From contig NZ_CP090978.1 of the NCBI RefSeq assembly GCF_021513275.1, positions 6,381,001 to 6,445,000 on the forward strand: a stretch of DNA of 64,000 nucleotides, in the 5' to 3' direction. This document shows, one piece after another, positions 17,660 through 27,513 of the stretch (position 1 is its first letter; each line of letters opens with the position of its first letter). Both the position numbers and the translations under genes were made by a program. The notes under the pieces are model-generated. The model did no database searches and had not been told where the DNA came from. It saw nothing but the letters and a program-made list of their open reading frames with translations. Source of the DNA: Paenibacillus hexagrammi. GTDB taxonomy: Bacteria > Bacillota > Bacilli > Paenibacillales > NBRC-103111.

Positions 17660-17691
17660 AGAACGGTTAGCGGCAGATCGATACTTACTAG

Positions 17692-17723
17692 CAAGGCTGG
17701 TTGCAAAACTGGCCTTGTTCTTT
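17692..17723 (+). terminator. Weak intercistronic hairpin between nupN and nupO
   Basis: CAAGGCTGGT / ACTGGCCTTG (17692-17701, 17708-17717) pairs fully with two G-U wobbles and is followed by TTCTTT. Probably a partial terminator or mRNA stabiliser inside the operon. Confidence 0.6.
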
Positions 17724-17779
17724 AGTTCTAAGGGTCATTATGAGGTTCCGTTATTCAAATAACTCAGTAGGGTGATTAC

Positions 17780-19327
17780 ATGAGTACAGCAGCCCCTGTG
17801 GTTGAGCTATCCCATATTACAAAAAGATTTCCCGGTATCGTCGCCAACGATTCCATCAGTCTCCAACTGCGTAAGGGAGAGATTCATGCTCTGCTAGGGG
17901 AGAACGGCGCAGGGAAATCAACGCTAATGAATATTTTGTTTGGTCTCTATCAGCCTGACGAGGGTACGATCAAGGTGCAGGGCAAAGAGGTGCGGATCGA
18001 CAGTCCGAATCGGGCGATTGAGCTTGGAATCGGCATGGTGCATCAGCATTTTAAGTTGGTGCAGCCTTTTACCGTAACAGAGAATATTGTTCTGGGTATG
18101 GAGCCGAAGAAGGGCATGCGTGTGGACTACCGAACTGCTCAGGAGAAGGTAGGCAGATTATCCGAGCAGTATGGCTTGAAAGTAGATCCCAAAGCGAAAA
18201 TCGAGGATATATCCGTCGGTATGCAGCAGCGCGTAGAAATTTTGAAAACGCTCTATCGCGGAGCGGATATTTTGATTTTTGACGAGCCTACCGCGGTCTT
18301 AACGCCGCTGGAGATCAGTGAGCTGATTGAGATTATGCGGAACCTGGTGAAAGAGGGCAAATCGATCATTCTGATTACCCATAAGCTCAAGGAGATTATG
18401 GAGATCGCCGATACGGTCACAATTATTCGTAGAGGCAAGGTCATTGATACGCTCGCCTGTGCATCGGCGAATCCGCAAATTTTGGCGGAGAAGATGGTAG
18501 GACGCGACGTCTCCTTTAAGGTAGATAAGAAGGAAGCGAAGCCTGAAGCTCCAGTCCTTCAGGTGCGGGAACTTACAGCCCGTAATCAGCAGGGTCTTGC
18601 GGCTTTGAAAGGGCTTAGCTTTGAAGTGCGCGCCGGGGAGATCCTCGGTATCGCAGGTGTGGACGGGAACGGACAAAGCGAGCTGATCGAAGCCCTGACA
18701 GGCCTGCGTCCGGTAGATGGTGGGCAAGTGCTGCTGGAGGGCAAAGACATCACAGGACTGTCTGCCAGAACGATTTCGGAGGCGGGTTTGTCCCATATTC
18801 CGGAGGATCGTCATAAGCATGGTTTGGTGCTTGATTTTACCATGAGTGAGAATATGGTGCTTGAGACGTATTTCCATCCTGAATTCAACCGAAGCGGTTT
18901 GCTGGACTACAAAGCAATTGACAAACATGCCGAGGCGTTAATTCAAAAGTTTGATGTGCGTACGCCGTCCATCTATAACAAAGCGCGTTCTCTATCTGGC
19001 GGTAATCAGCAGAAAGCGATTATTGCCAGGGAAATACATAAGAATCCGAGCCTGCTCATCGCAGCTCAGCCTACTCGCGGACTTGACGTGGGAGCAATCG
19101 AATTCGTGCACCGTCAGTTGATTGAGCAGCGGGACAAGGGGAAAGCGGTCCTGCTCATTTCCTTTGAGCTGGATGAAATCATGAACGTATCCGATCGCAT
19201 TGCGGTCATCTACGAGGGGCGTATTGTAGGTGAGGTACTGCCTGGCGAGACGAACGATCAGGAGATCGGGCTCTTGATGGCGGGCAGCAGCGTGAACAGC
19301 GTGAAGAAGGGAGCTACACATGAATAA
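17780..19327 (+). CDS. nupO: Nucleoside ABC transporter ATP-binding protein (double ATPase)
   Basis: 515-aa tandem ATPase of the sugar/nucleoside importer class. The first half has Walker A GENGAGKST and Walker B LIFDEPTAVLTP; its signature reads DISVGMQQRVEI. The second half has GVDGNGQSEL in place of a canonical Walker A and the signature RSLSGGNQQKAIIAREI, with the QPTRGLDVGA Walker-B region. One degenerate site is usual for this family. Start ATG 17780. It overlaps nupP by eight bases, indicating coupled translation. Confidence 0.94.
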   Translation: MSTAAPVVELSHITKRFPGIVANDSISLQLRKGEIHALLGENGAGKSTLMNILFGLYQPDEGTIKVQGKEVRIDSPNRAIELGIGMVHQHFKLVQPFTVTENIVLGMEPKKGMRVDYRTAQEKVGRLSEQYGLKVDPKAKIEDISVGMQQRVEILKTLYRGADILIFDEPTAVLTPLEISELIEIMRNLVKEGKSIILITHKLKEIMEIADTVTIIRRGKVIDTLACASANPQILAEKMVGRDVSFKVDKKEAKPEAPVLQVRELTARNQQGLAALKGLSFEVRAGEILGIAGVDGNGQSELIEALTGLRPVDGGQVLLEGKDITGLSARTISEAGLSHIPEDRHKHGLVLDFTMSENMVLETYFHPEFNRSGLLDYKAIDKHAEALIQKFDVRTPSIYNKARSLSGGNQQKAIIAREIHKNPSLLIAAQPTRGLDVGAIEFVHRQLIEQRDKGKAVLLISFELDEIMNVSDRIAVIYEGRIVGEVLPGETNDQEIGLLMAGSSVNSVKKGATHE

Positions 19328-20399
19328 AGCTATAAAAGTGTTTTCGGCTGACTCGCTCATCACGCCGTTGGTAGCTATCCTGCTTGGTCTTCTATTCGGC
19401 GCGCTTGTCATGCTGGTCGGGGGCTATAATCCTATTGATGCTTATGCGGCGCTATTTGAGCGGATGTTCGGCAGCGCTTATGATATTGGCGAGGCGATTC
19501 GCGCACTGACACCGCTTATTTTTACCGGGCTATCTGTTGCATTTGCATTCCGTACGGGGTTGTTCAACATCGGCGCTGAGGGCCAGGTCATCATGGGGAT
19601 GACAGGCGCAACGCTGATTGGTGTCAAAATCCACAGCCTGCCATGGATCATCCATGCTCCGCTTGCTGTGATTGTAGGAGCGCTGATGGGAGGACTGTGG
19701 GGGGCGATTGCCGGATATCTCAAGGCGAAGCGCGGCGTGAATGAGGTCATCACGACGATCATGCTCAATTGGATCGCGCTTTTCTTGTCCAACTACATCG
19801 TGAACACGTTCCTGCTTGAGCCGAAGCAGCAGCGTTCTTATATGATTCAGGATACCGCCTCTCTGAGCCTCGACTCGCTATCCGCATTGATGGATAATGC
19901 CCGGCTTCACTGGGGGACTGTAGTCGCCGTGCTTGCGGCCGTTGTTTTCTATATCATTCTGTGGAAAACAAAAATGGGCTACGAGCTGCGCGCCGTAGGC
20001 TACAACATCCACGCAGCGCAGTATGCGGGCATGGATGTGAGTCGCAACATCGTGAAGGCGATGTTTATCAGCGGTATTTTTGCCGGACTGGCCGGCGTAT
20101 TTGAAATTCTCGGCGTGTTCCATTATCAGGTGGTGGCTGCGGCATCGCCGGGCTACGGCTTTGACGGCATTGCGGTCTCGCTGCTTGGAGCGAACAATCC
20201 CTGGGGCATTATCCTAGGCGCCGCGCTGTTCGGCGGATTGACCTATGGCTCGGCCGGGATGAGCTTCGGTGCGGATGTTCCGCCGGAAATTATTCGAATC
20301 GTGATCGGATCCGTGATCTTCTTCGTCGCTACACAAGGGATTGTGAGATGGGTCCTGCTTCCGTTCTATGCCAAACGCAAGAAAGAGAGGGCGTTGTAA
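19320..20399 (+). CDS. nupP: Nucleoside ABC transporter permease
   Basis: 359-aa integral membrane subunit of the BPD_transp_2 family (YufP/NupP). Some nine to ten hydrophobic segments are present, with the family motifs GLFNIGAEGQVIMG and the EAA-like loop YELRAVGYNIHAAQYAGMD. It starts at ATG 19320 inside the end of nupO and is followed two bases after its stop by nupQ. Confidence 0.94.
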   Translation: MNKAIKVFSADSLITPLVAILLGLLFGALVMLVGGYNPIDAYAALFERMFGSAYDIGEAIRALTPLIFTGLSVAFAFRTGLFNIGAEGQVIMGMTGATLIGVKIHSLPWIIHAPLAVIVGALMGGLWGAIAGYLKAKRGVNEVITTIMLNWIALFLSNYIVNTFLLEPKQQRSYMIQDTASLSLDSLSALMDNARLHWGTVVAVLAAVVFYIILWKTKMGYELRAVGYNIHAAQYAGMDVSRNIVKAMFISGIFAGLAGVFEILGVFHYQVVAAASPGYGFDGIAVSLLGANNPWGIILGAALFGGLTYGSAGMSFGADVPPEIIRIVIGSVIFFVATQGIVRWVLLPFYAKRKKERAL

Positions 20400-20400
20400 C

Positions 20401-21385
20401 ATGAGTTTTCTATCGATATTGGATGCGACCCTTTCCAAAGGCAGTGAGCTGATCAACACTACTCTTGTGTTCTCGACAGCACTTATTTTCCGGGGCGCTC
20501 GGGGGCATTTTCTCCGAACGGTCCGGAGTGGTCAATATCGGCATTGAAGGGTTGATGGTCTCCGGAGCATTCGCGTCGGCTGTCGGCTCTTATTATGCGG
20601 AGGAAGCCGGGCTTGGAGCTTGGTCACCTTGGATTGGACTGGTGGCGGCGGTGGCCTTTGCTCTTATCTTTGCTTTGATCCACGCGGTAGCCTCCATTAC
20701 CTTCAAAGCAGATCAAGTCATCAGCGGGGTTGTCATTAACTTTCTGGCTGCAGGCGCGACCGTATACTTGGTGAAAATCTTGTTCGAAGGAGCGGGGCAG
20801 ACGGAGACGCTGAACGATGTGTTCAGTAAAGTGGCCATTCCGGGGTTATCCCAAATTCCTTATCTCGGTTATGCGCTGTTCAATGCGTATCCAACTACCT
20901 ATCTCGCACTGATACTGGTTGCGGTCACGTACTATGTGTTGTTTAAAACGCCATTCGGTCTTCGCCTGCGTTCTGTGGGCGAGCATCCGAGCGCAGCCGA
21001 TACCGTAGGGATCAAGGTGAAGCGTATCCGTTATATGGCCGTACTGATCAGCGGTGCTTTGGCAGGACTGGGCGGAGCGACGATTACGCTCACTACAACC
21101 AGTAACTTCTCGCATAATACAATCTCCGGACAAGGCTTTATTGCGATGGCAGCCATGATCTTCGGTAAGTGGCATCCGGTGGGGGCTTTAGGCGCAGCCG
21201 TATTTTTCGGTATGGCGCAAGCGCTGAACAACTTCTTGCAGCTGTTCGATTTCTCGAAAGCAATCCCGCAAGAATTCTTGTTCATGCTGCCGTATGTGCT
21301 GACTATTCTTGTGCTTGCTGGGGCGGTAGGACGCGCGAAAGCGCCGTCTGCGCTGGGCGAGCCGTACGATCCGGGTAAGCGGTAA
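20401..21385 (+). CDS. nupQ: Nucleoside ABC transporter permease (one frameshift)
   Basis: Second permease, BPD_transp_2 family. ATG 20401 lies two bases after nupP. The first 30 codons (MSFLSILDATLSK, NTTLVFSTALIF) are in one frame; from about 20495 the protein (ALGGIFSERSGVVNIGIEGL) continues in the +1 frame. Removing one base from the TTTTCCGGGG stretch (20487-20495) restores TALIFGALGGIFSERSG and 327 aa, the family length. A 306-aa reading that begins inside the gene lacks the first membrane helix. The EAA-like loop LRSVGEHPSAADTVGIKV is present. Followed by a bidirectional terminator. Confidence 0.9.
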
Positions 21386-21386
21386 A

Positions 21387-21444
21387 ACAAAAAAACATGC
21401 ATCTTGACGGTAGGGTAACCTGCCGATGGGATGCATGTTTTTTT
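21387..21444. terminator. Bidirectional terminator between nupQ and the chorismate mutase gene
   Basis: CATGCATC / GATGCATG (21396-21403, 21430-21437) encloses an inner CGGTAGG/CCTGCCG stem. Seven T follow on the plus strand and a matching A run precedes, so it serves both converging genes. Confidence 0.9.
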
Positions 21445-21526
21445 ATTATTGATTTCTTGCCGCGGGAAGCTCCCCCCCAACGTGCGGGTGTGGCGTCGCC
21501 ATGACGGTCGTCAACCAGAGCCGTTG

Positions 21527-21806
21527 CTAACCGATTTGCTGCAGCTCCCGGTGGCGGGAGATGACGACGTCGATCATGCAGCGGTATATATGTACGGCAT
21601 AGTCGGGATTCAAGCCTTTTTCTTCAGCTAGCTTGCGGATTTTCATAAATTGCTCAGACTCTCTAGCGGTATCCTGGGCGCCTAGCTGGTGCTCTTTTTA
21701 TACAAGCCGACTGCTCGGTGCATTGGAATCTTCGGGCCAGTAATGAAATAATCTCTTGATCAATCCGGTCGATCTCTTCCCGAAGTGAATGTAGATCCGT
21801 GGTCAT
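21527..21806 (-). CDS. Small AroQ-type chorismate mutase (two frameshifts)
   Basis: Not intact in any single frame. Reading the minus strand from ATG 21806 (preceded by GGAGG) gives LREEIDRIDQEIISLLARR, the first helix of AroQ-class chorismate mutase. Two single-base insertions, one at about 21714 and one in the T5 run 21695-21699 (plus strand), join it to AVGLYKKEHQLGAQDTARE and then to EQFMKIRKLAEEKGLNPDY up to the stop. The result is a normal 93-aa all-helical protein with the conserved Arg, Lys and Glu positions. The enzyme rearranges chorismate to prephenate for Phe/Tyr synthesis. It stands alone here. It is either a recent pseudogene or two sequence errors. Confidence 0.75.
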
Positions 21807-21850
21807 AGCTTTGTGCCTCCATTCGCGGTCAATGATGTTTTCACTAGTAT

Positions 21851-21878
21851 ACTATAAAAGTCGCCAAGCGAAGTTCAA
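21851..21878 (-). promoter_or_regulatory. Candidate promoter of the chorismate mutase gene
   Basis: On the minus strand TTGAAC (21878-21873) and TATAGT (21856-21851) are separated by 16 bases, about 45 bases ahead of the ATG. Confidence 0.5.
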
Positions 21879-22044
21879 ATTGTTCATTTCGCAGCTAGGA
21901 GGATCTGATAACTACGGAGTCCATCCTGTCTCTTGCTGACAATTGAAACGGAACTGCCTGAGCTAGAATTGTTAAGGTTGTCAGCTTTAGTTGTTTGGAA
22001 GACTATGGTAAATTAAACATGGATAAAGTATGTGCCGAACGCTA

Positions 22045-22902
22045 TTACAGGTGTTTCATTTGGTTTCGGTATTCCGTTGGCGACATGCCGTACCAGCGGC
22101 GAAACTGCTTGGAAAAATACAAAGGGTCGTGAAAGCCCACAGAGGAGGCAATCTGCTCGACGGTCAGCTCCTCGCGCTCACGCAGCAGCAGCCGGGCTTT
22201 ATCAATCCGCAGCTTCAGCAGGAAGGTCACGGGTGTCACCTTGGTGTGCCGCTTGAACAATCGGGATAAATAGGCGCGATTATATCCGAGGCTTTCCGCC
22301 ATCAGCTCGATCGTGATCGGCTCCGCATACTGGGTGGACAAGTAGTGGATAGCCTGCTGCACAATGCGGTCGCCTTCCGCGTCGCTGACAGCTGAAGAGG
22401 CGGAGCCAGATGACAGGCTATCGCAATAATCAGCGAACAGCAGCAGCAGATAGCCGGCTGCCTTGAGCTGGGCATTCGCTTTCCGTGCGCGGAAGGCATG
22501 GCGAATCTGATGAAAAAGAACCGGGATATGCCGGCTTCGTCGCATGCGAATAATCGGATATGCCGGATTCACACCGCTGTCCGCAACTAGCGGAGCTGCT
22601 TTGGATCCTGTGAATGCAAGCCAGCAGTAATGCCAAGGGTCATCAGAATCGGATACATAGCTGATTAACTGCTCGGGTTCAATGATGAAGCTGTCTCCTG
22701 CACCAAGCGCATGCTCGACGCCCTGGCAGGTAAATACGCCCTTCCCTGAGATGACATAATGAACAAGGTAATAGTCATATACCTTCGGTCCCAGCCGATG
22801 CTCAGGCTTCGTTTGGCTCTCACCTGTAAAAAGCACCGTCAGCTCGCTGTCATGCGCAGAAAGAGGGTTAGATACGACGTAGTAGCTGTCAGGCTTGGTC
22901 AT
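22045..22902 (-). CDS. AraC-family transcriptional regulator beside the gal operon
   Basis: 285-aa regulator. The N-terminal half is an AraC-type cupin ligand-binding domain (LGAGDSFIIEPEQLISYVSD). The C-terminal 100 residues hold two helix-turn-helix motifs: ITIELMAESLGYNRAYLSRL and the conserved GFHDPLYFSKQFRRWYGMSP. ATG 22902 is chosen because AAGGGAAG lies upstream; an ATG at 22944 lacks a ribosome site. It is transcribed away from galK with a 207-base shared control region, so activation of galKET in response to galactose or a galactoside is the likely role. This is inferred from position. Confidence 0.9.
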   Translation of the reverse strand: MTKPDSYYVVSNPLSAHDSELTVLFTGESQTKPEHRLGPKVYDYYLVHYVISGKGVFTCQGVEHALGAGDSFIIEPEQLISYVSDSDDPWHYCWLAFTGSKAAPLVADSGVNPAYPIIRMRRSRHIPVLFHQIRHAFRARKANAQLKAAGYLLLLFADYCDSLSSGSASSAVSDAEGDRIVQQAIHYLSTQYAEPITIELMAESLGYNRAYLSRLFKRHTKVTPVTFLLKLRIDKARLLLREREELTVEQIASSVGFHDPLYFSKQFRRWYGMSPTEYRNQMKHL

Positions 22903-23109
22903 GGCTTTGCTTCCCTTTCTTTTGCAACTTGATGAAATCTCCACATGCTTACTTTATCATAAACGGCACCGAACATCACCGGTGTAAAAATCACATTTTT
23001 CCATGTAGAGATAACATCGCTCCATAGTAAATAGGGGCTCGATCTCTTATACTGAAAGTACAAACAGACGAATACATGCATTTCATTCTCATACAAAGGC
23101 GGTGCCATC

Positions 23110-24291
23110 ATGGCAGACTTACAAGCACTCAAACAAAAATTTCTAGAAATTTACGGCGAATCCGCAGCTCCGATTGCGGCATTTCATGCGCCTGGCAGGG
23201 TGAACTTGATCGGTGAGCATACCGACTACAACGGCGGCTATGTATTCCCGGCGGCGCTTACGTTCGGAACTACGATGCTGGCACGTCCGAGAGAAGACCA
23301 GAGCATCGGCTTTGCCTCCACCAATATGAAGCTGCGCAAACAAATTTCCATAGCGGACATTGCATACACCGAAGAGGACGACTGGATCAACTATCCGAAA
23401 GGCATTGTGCGCCACCTACAGCTGGAAGGCTTCCCTGTGACCAAGGGTTACGATCTGTTGTTCCACGGGGAAATCCCGAACGGTGCAGGCCTCTCTTCCT
23501 CCGCATCCATCGAAGTGGTAACGGCATACGGGCTTATGACACTGGAAGGTTACCCTACAGATACCGTGAAGATCGCGCTTCTTGCGCAAAAAACAGAGAA
23601 TCAGTTCGTCGGCGTTAACTGCGGCATCATGGATCAGTTCGCTGTCGCTAACGGCAAGAAGGATCATGCCATTCTGCTGATGTGCGATACGCTGGAGTAC
23701 AGCCATGTTCCATTCCAAAGCGGCAGCTACAAGCTGGTGATCGGAAACACCAACAAACGCAGAGGTCTGGTGGATTCCGCCTATAACGAGAGAAGAAGCC
23801 AATGCGAGCAAGCGGTAGTCGATCTGCAAAAGCAGTTCCCGGACATCACGCTTCTTGGACAAATTTCGCTGGCTCAGTTCAATGAATACAAGCATCTAAT
23901 TACGGATGAAACGGTACGCCGCAGAGCGCAGCACGTTGTGGAAGAAATCGACCGCGTTCTGCAATCGATCGAGGTGCTGAAGGCAAACAACCTGGAGGCA
24001 TTCGGCAAGCTGATGATCGGCTCCCACGATTCCCTCCGCGATCTATATGAAGTAACCGGAGCGGAGCTCGATGCCATGGTTGCTGCGGCGCTGAAGGTTC
24101 CAGGTGTGCTCGGAGCGCGGATGACAGGCGCGGGCTTTGGCGGATGTACCGTATCGTTGGTGCATGAAGATAGCGTACAGACATTCATCGATCAAGTAGG
24201 CAAAGAATATACAGAGCAAACAGGTCTGGTTCCAAGCTTCTATGTATGTGATATCGGTAACGGGGTCGAACAAGTCGGGGAGGCGTTGTAA
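23110..24291 (+). CDS. galK: Galactokinase
   Basis: GHMP-family kinase, 393 aa, phosphorylating alpha-D-galactose to galactose-1-phosphate. All three motifs are visible: GRVNLIGEHTDYNGGYVFP near residue 28, the ATP-binding GLSSSASIE near 128, and GARMTGAGFGGC near 337. Start ATG 23110. Its TAA is immediately followed by the ATG of galE, so the Leloir genes form one operon. Upstream a TATACT-like -10 lacks a good -35, consistent with activation by the divergent AraC regulator. Confidence 0.97.
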   Translation: MADLQALKQKFLEIYGESAAPIAAFHAPGRVNLIGEHTDYNGGYVFPAALTFGTTMLARPREDQSIGFASTNMKLRKQISIADIAYTEEDDWINYPKGIVRHLQLEGFPVTKGYDLLFHGEIPNGAGLSSSASIEVVTAYGLMTLEGYPTDTVKIALLAQKTENQFVGVNCGIMDQFAVANGKKDHAILLMCDTLEYSHVPFQSGSYKLVIGNTNKRRGLVDSAYNERRSQCEQAVVDLQKQFPDITLLGQISLAQFNEYKHLITDETVRRRAQHVVEEIDRVLQSIEVLKANNLEAFGKLMIGSHDSLRDLYEVTGAELDAMVAAALKVPGVLGARMTGAGFGGCTVSLVHEDSVQTFIDQVGKEYTEQTGLVPSFYVCDIGNGVEQVGEAL

Positions 24292-25281
24292 ATGGCGATT
24301 TTGGTAACGGGTGGAGCCGGATATATCGGTTCCCATACGGTAGCGGAGCTTCTTGCTAGAGGAGAAGAGGTCGTTGTTGTAGATAATCTGCAGCAGGGTC
24401 ACCGCGAAGCGGTTCTAGGCGGTAAGCTGTATGTAGGGGATTTGCGCGACGGCGAGTTTTTGGATACGGTGTTCTCAGAAAATTCAATCGATGCGATCAT
24501 TCACTTCGCAGCTAATTCTTTGGTGGGCGAGAGCATGACGAATCCAGCGAAGTACTACCACAACAATGTGTACGGAACGCTCTGCCTGCTGGAGAAAATG
24601 AATCAATACGACGTGAAAAAAATCGTCTTCTCCTCCACGGCGGCTACCTACGGAGAACCGGAGAACATCCCGATTCTGGAGACGGATCGGACCCTGCCGA
24701 CGAATACGTATGGGGAAACAAAGCTTGCGATGGAAAAAATGATGAAGTGGTTCGATACAGCTCACGGTATCAAATACGTGTCGCTGCGCTACTTCAATGC
24801 GGCCGGTGCTCATGCCAGCGGTAAAATCGGTGAAGATCACAGCCCGGAAACGCATCTCATTCCGATTATCCTTCAAGTGGCTCTGGGTCAAAGACCGCAC
24901 ATTTCGATCTTCGGTGATGACTATACGACGGAAGACGGCACTTGCATCCGCGACTACATCCATGTCAGCGATCTGGCTAGCGCGCATGTGCTTGCTGTTG
25001 AGAAGCTCCGTCAAGGTGCGGATAGCGCCATTTACAACCTGGGTAACGGTAAAGGGTTCTCGGTTAAAGAAGTTGTCGACATTGCCCGCAAGGTAACGGG
25101 GCATGCGATTCCTGCGGTGGTTGAGCCTCGCCGTGCAGGCGACCCGGCCGTGCTGATCGCTTCTTCCGAGCGGGCCAGAGCGGAGCTTGGCTGGAAGCCA
25201 ACTCGCGATTCGCTGGAAGCGATCATTGAGAGCGCGTGGAATTGGCATCAAAGCCGTCCTGACGGCTATAACGATAAATAA
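24292..25281 (+). CDS. galE: UDP-glucose 4-epimerase
   Basis: Short-chain dehydrogenase-family epimerase, 329 aa, interconverting UDP-galactose and UDP-glucose with bound NAD. The N-terminal [10 protein letters not shown] is the nucleotide-binding loop. The catalytic pair is visible as [10 protein letters not shown] (Ser/Thr) and [13 protein letters not shown] (YxxxK). It begins directly after the galK stop codon with no spacer. Confidence 0.97.
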   Translation: MAILVTGGAGYIGSHTVAELLARGEEVVVVDNLQQGHREAVLGGKLYVGDLRDGEFLDTVFSENSIDAIIHFAANSLVGESMTNPAKYYHNNVYGTLCLLEKMNQYDVKKIVFSSTAATYGEPENIPILETDRTLPTNTYGETKLAMEKMMKWFDTAHGIKYVSLRYFNAAGAHASGKIGEDHSPETHLIPIILQVALGQRPHISIFGDDYTTEDGTCIRDYIHVSDLASAHVLAVEKLRQGADSAIYNLGNGKGFSVKEVVDIARKVTGHAIPAVVEPRRAGDPAVLIASSERARAELGWKPTRDSLEAIIESAWNWHQSRPDGYNDK

Positions 25282-25340
25282 GCAGATGTAAGCTGCCCCG
25301 GCGGCTATAACGATAAATATACCGGCTGTAAGCCGCCATT
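25263..25340 (+). repeat. 39-bp tandem duplication at the galE stop codon
   Basis: CGGCTATAACGATAAATA at 25263 recurs at 25302, offset 39 bases, and the following parts (GCAGATGTAAGCTGCC versus CCGGCTGTAAGCCGCC) are diverged copies. The first copy contains the galE stop, the second lies in the galE-galT spacer. Confidence 0.8.
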
Positions 25341-25383
25341 CACACGTTCAACTTAGAGTTATCGGAAGAGAGGTAAGGAACAT

Positions 25384-26961
25384 ATGGAACGCAACGGACA
25401 AACGCCGCCTCGCGCGGCTCTTACCATCGAGAGGCTATTGCAGTTCGCCAGACAGCAAGGGCTGATAGAAGCGCTGGATGTCTACACATCACGGAACGCG
25501 CTGCTGGACCTGTTCGGTCTTGCTGAGCCGTATGCCGGCGAAGTGCCTGCTGAGCAGCTGGAAAGCCCTGTAGAGCTGCTGGAGCTTCTGCTCGATGATG
25601 CCTATGAGGCAGGCCTTCTGGAGGACAATATTACGACGTACCGCGATTTACTGGACGCCAAAATCATGGGACTGCTGCTGCCTCGTCCATCCGAGGTTGT
25701 ACATCAGTTCTGGAATACGGCCAAGCTTCAGAACGTGGAAGCGGCGACGGACTTTTTTTATAAAATGTCGATTGACTCGAACTATATCCGCATGGATCGC
25801 ATCCGTAAGAATGCGTACTGGCTCGCAGGAACGGAATACGGCGATTTGGAAATTACGGTCAATCTGTCCAAGCCGGAAAAAGATCCAAAAGAAATTGCAC
25901 TGCTCAAGACGCTGCCGCAAAGCAGCTACCCGAAGTGCCTGCTGTGCGCCGACAACCTCGGCTATGCAGGACGTGTAGATCACCCGGCCAGACAGAACCT
26001 GCGTGTGATTCCACTGCGGCTCGATGAAGAGAACTGGTACTTCCAGTACTCGCCGTATGTGTATTACAACGAGCACAGCATCATTTTCCATGAGAAGCAT
26101 ATTCCGATGAAGACAACGGCACAGACCTTCCAGCGTCTGCTTGATTTCATCGATCAGTTCCCGCATTACTTTATCGGTTCGAATGCCGACCTGCCGATCG
26201 TCGGCGGTTCCATTCTGAACCATGACCACTTCCAGGGCGGACGTCATCAATTTCCGATGGAAAAGGCGCCGAGCGAAGCGGTATTCACGCACGGCGGCTT
26301 CCCGAACGTGAAAGCGGCCATCGTGAAGTGGCCGATGACGGTCATTCGTCTAAGCAGCCACAACAAGCAAACGCTGCAAAAGCTGGCCAGCAAGCTGCTG
26401 GACGACTGGCGTGCTTACAGCGATGCGGAAGCGGACGTCCTGGCCTTCAGCAAGAAGGACGGACAGCAGATCCCGCATAACACGATAACACCGATCGCCC
26501 GCAACAACGCAAGGGGCGAGTACGAGCTGGACCTGGTGCTGCGCAACAACCGCACCAGCAGCGAGCATCCGGATGGCATCTTCCATCCGCATCAGCACTT
26601 GCACCACATCAAGAAGGAGAACATCGGCTTGATTGAGGTCATGGGGCTGGCGGTGCTGCCGGGCCGCCTGCAGCAAGAGCTGGCGCAGATTGCGCAGCTC
26701 CTCGCCGGCGAAGCCGAGCTCGGCCGCGAGATCCGCGAGGACGCAGAGCATCCGCTGCATAAGCATGCAGCGTGGATTGAGACGCTGATCGCGAAGCACG
26801 GATCAGCGATGACAGCCGCAGCGGCTGACGCTGCGCTGCAGGAGGAAGTCGGCGCCAAGTTCCTGGAAGTCCTTCTGGACGCCGGTGTGTTCAAGCGCAC
26901 GGAAGCCGGCCAGCAGGCCTTCCGCCGATTCCTGGCTTCGGCTGGTTTTGAAGAAAACTAA
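25384..26961 (+). CDS. galT: UTP-hexose-1-phosphate uridylyltransferase, class II
   Basis: 525-aa GalT of the low-GC Gram-positive class, which swaps UMP between UDP-glucose and galactose-1-phosphate. The length and the motifs NEHSIIFHEKHIPM, GGSILNHDHFQGGRH and HPHQHLHHIKKENIGLIEVM mark class II; the active-site His lies in the NHDHFQGG region. Start ATG 25384 follows AGAGAGGTAAGG. It is the third gene of galKET and is followed by a terminator. The 3' third is noticeably more GC-rich than the surrounding sequence. Confidence 0.96.
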   Translation: MERNGQTPPRAALTIERLLQFARQQGLIEALDVYTSRNALLDLFGLAEPYAGEVPAEQLESPVELLELLLDDAYEAGLLEDNITTYRDLLDAKIMGLLLPRPSEVVHQFWNTAKLQNVEAATDFFYKMSIDSNYIRMDRIRKNAYWLAGTEYGDLEITVNLSKPEKDPKEIALLKTLPQSSYPKCLLCADNLGYAGRVDHPARQNLRVIPLRLDEENWYFQYSPYVYYNEHSIIFHEKHIPMKTTAQTFQRLLDFIDQFPHYFIGSNADLPIVGGSILNHDHFQGGRHQFPMEKAPSEAVFTHGGFPNVKAAIVKWPMTVIRLSSHNKQTLQKLASKLLDDWRAYSDAEADVLAFSKKDGQQIPHNTITPIARNNARGEYELDLVLRNNRTSSEHPDGIFHPHQHLHHIKKENIGLIEVMGLAVLPGRLQQELAQIAQLLAGEAELGREIREDAEHPLHKHAAWIETLIAKHGSAMTAAAADAALQEEVGAKFLEVLLDAGVFKRTEAGQQAFRRFLASAGFEEN

Positions 26962-26977
26962 TCGCAGCATGATTAAG

Positions 26978-27019
26978 AACCAACCTGAACCGCTTTATTG
27001 GCGGTGGGTTGGTTTTTTT
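26978..27019 (+). terminator. Rho-independent terminator of galKET
   Basis: AACCAACC pairs with GGTTGGTT (26978-26985, 27007-27014), with an inner CCGC/GCGG stem, followed by seven T. Confidence 0.93.
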
Positions 27020-27178
27020 GGCGTGGTCCCATTTGCTTGGGTGGTAGAAGGAATTTAAATCGATGTCTTAAAGCTAAAGGTTTAGACTGGGAAAATACAG
27101 TTGTAGTCTGGTAACAGACGCCTAATGGGCAGTTATATAAACACTCATTTAAGGAATAAATATAATTTGGTAAAACAT

Positions 27179-27222
27179 AAAGGGCTCTACATATTGTACA
27201 TGTCTAATATGTGGAGCCCTTT
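27179..27222. terminator. Long bidirectional hairpin, terminator-like
   Basis: AAAGGGCTCTACATATT / AATATGTGGAGCCCTTT (27179-27195, 27206-27222) pairs over 17 bp with one G-U. Flanking A and T tracts make it terminator-like in both directions. Confidence 0.7.
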
Positions 27223-27447
27223 ATTATATCTGTCTCTTCAAAATGGAGGTATTAATAAACTAGGAGAATATAGCTTTAGACACTTGGGGCGGCATTAAGC
27301 GAATGTAGGATAGTGTAATCACTTCACGGAATACATAAGGTGGACGGGTCTTACGAAGTTCGCAACAACAACTTTATAGGAAATTCCGACAAGAGATTGT
27401 ATAAAGATAAATACGAACAAAAGTTCTATTTAATATTGGAATGATAT

Positions 27448-27455
27448 GGTAGAAT
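27448..27455 (+). promoter_or_regulatory. Extended -10 promoter of the holin-like toxin gene
   Basis: TGGTAGAAT: TAGAAT at 27450-27455 preceded by a TG motif, about 60 bases upstream of the GTG. No good -35 is present, as is common for extended -10 promoters. Confidence 0.45.
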
Positions 27456-27513
27456 GGTAAAGTACAATTGAATCTTGGGTGGGCATGGTTTCCCTTCGAA
27501 AGGAGGTGAGGCC

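Larger units (their letters stand above)
27020..27513. other. AT-rich gap before the small toxin gene
   Basis: About 490 bases with lower GC than the neighbouring operons. Contents seen: a strong hairpin at 27179-27222 and the toxin promoter at about 27448-27455. No open frame with a ribosome binding site was found; the region may be remnant accessory DNA. Confidence 0.5.
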
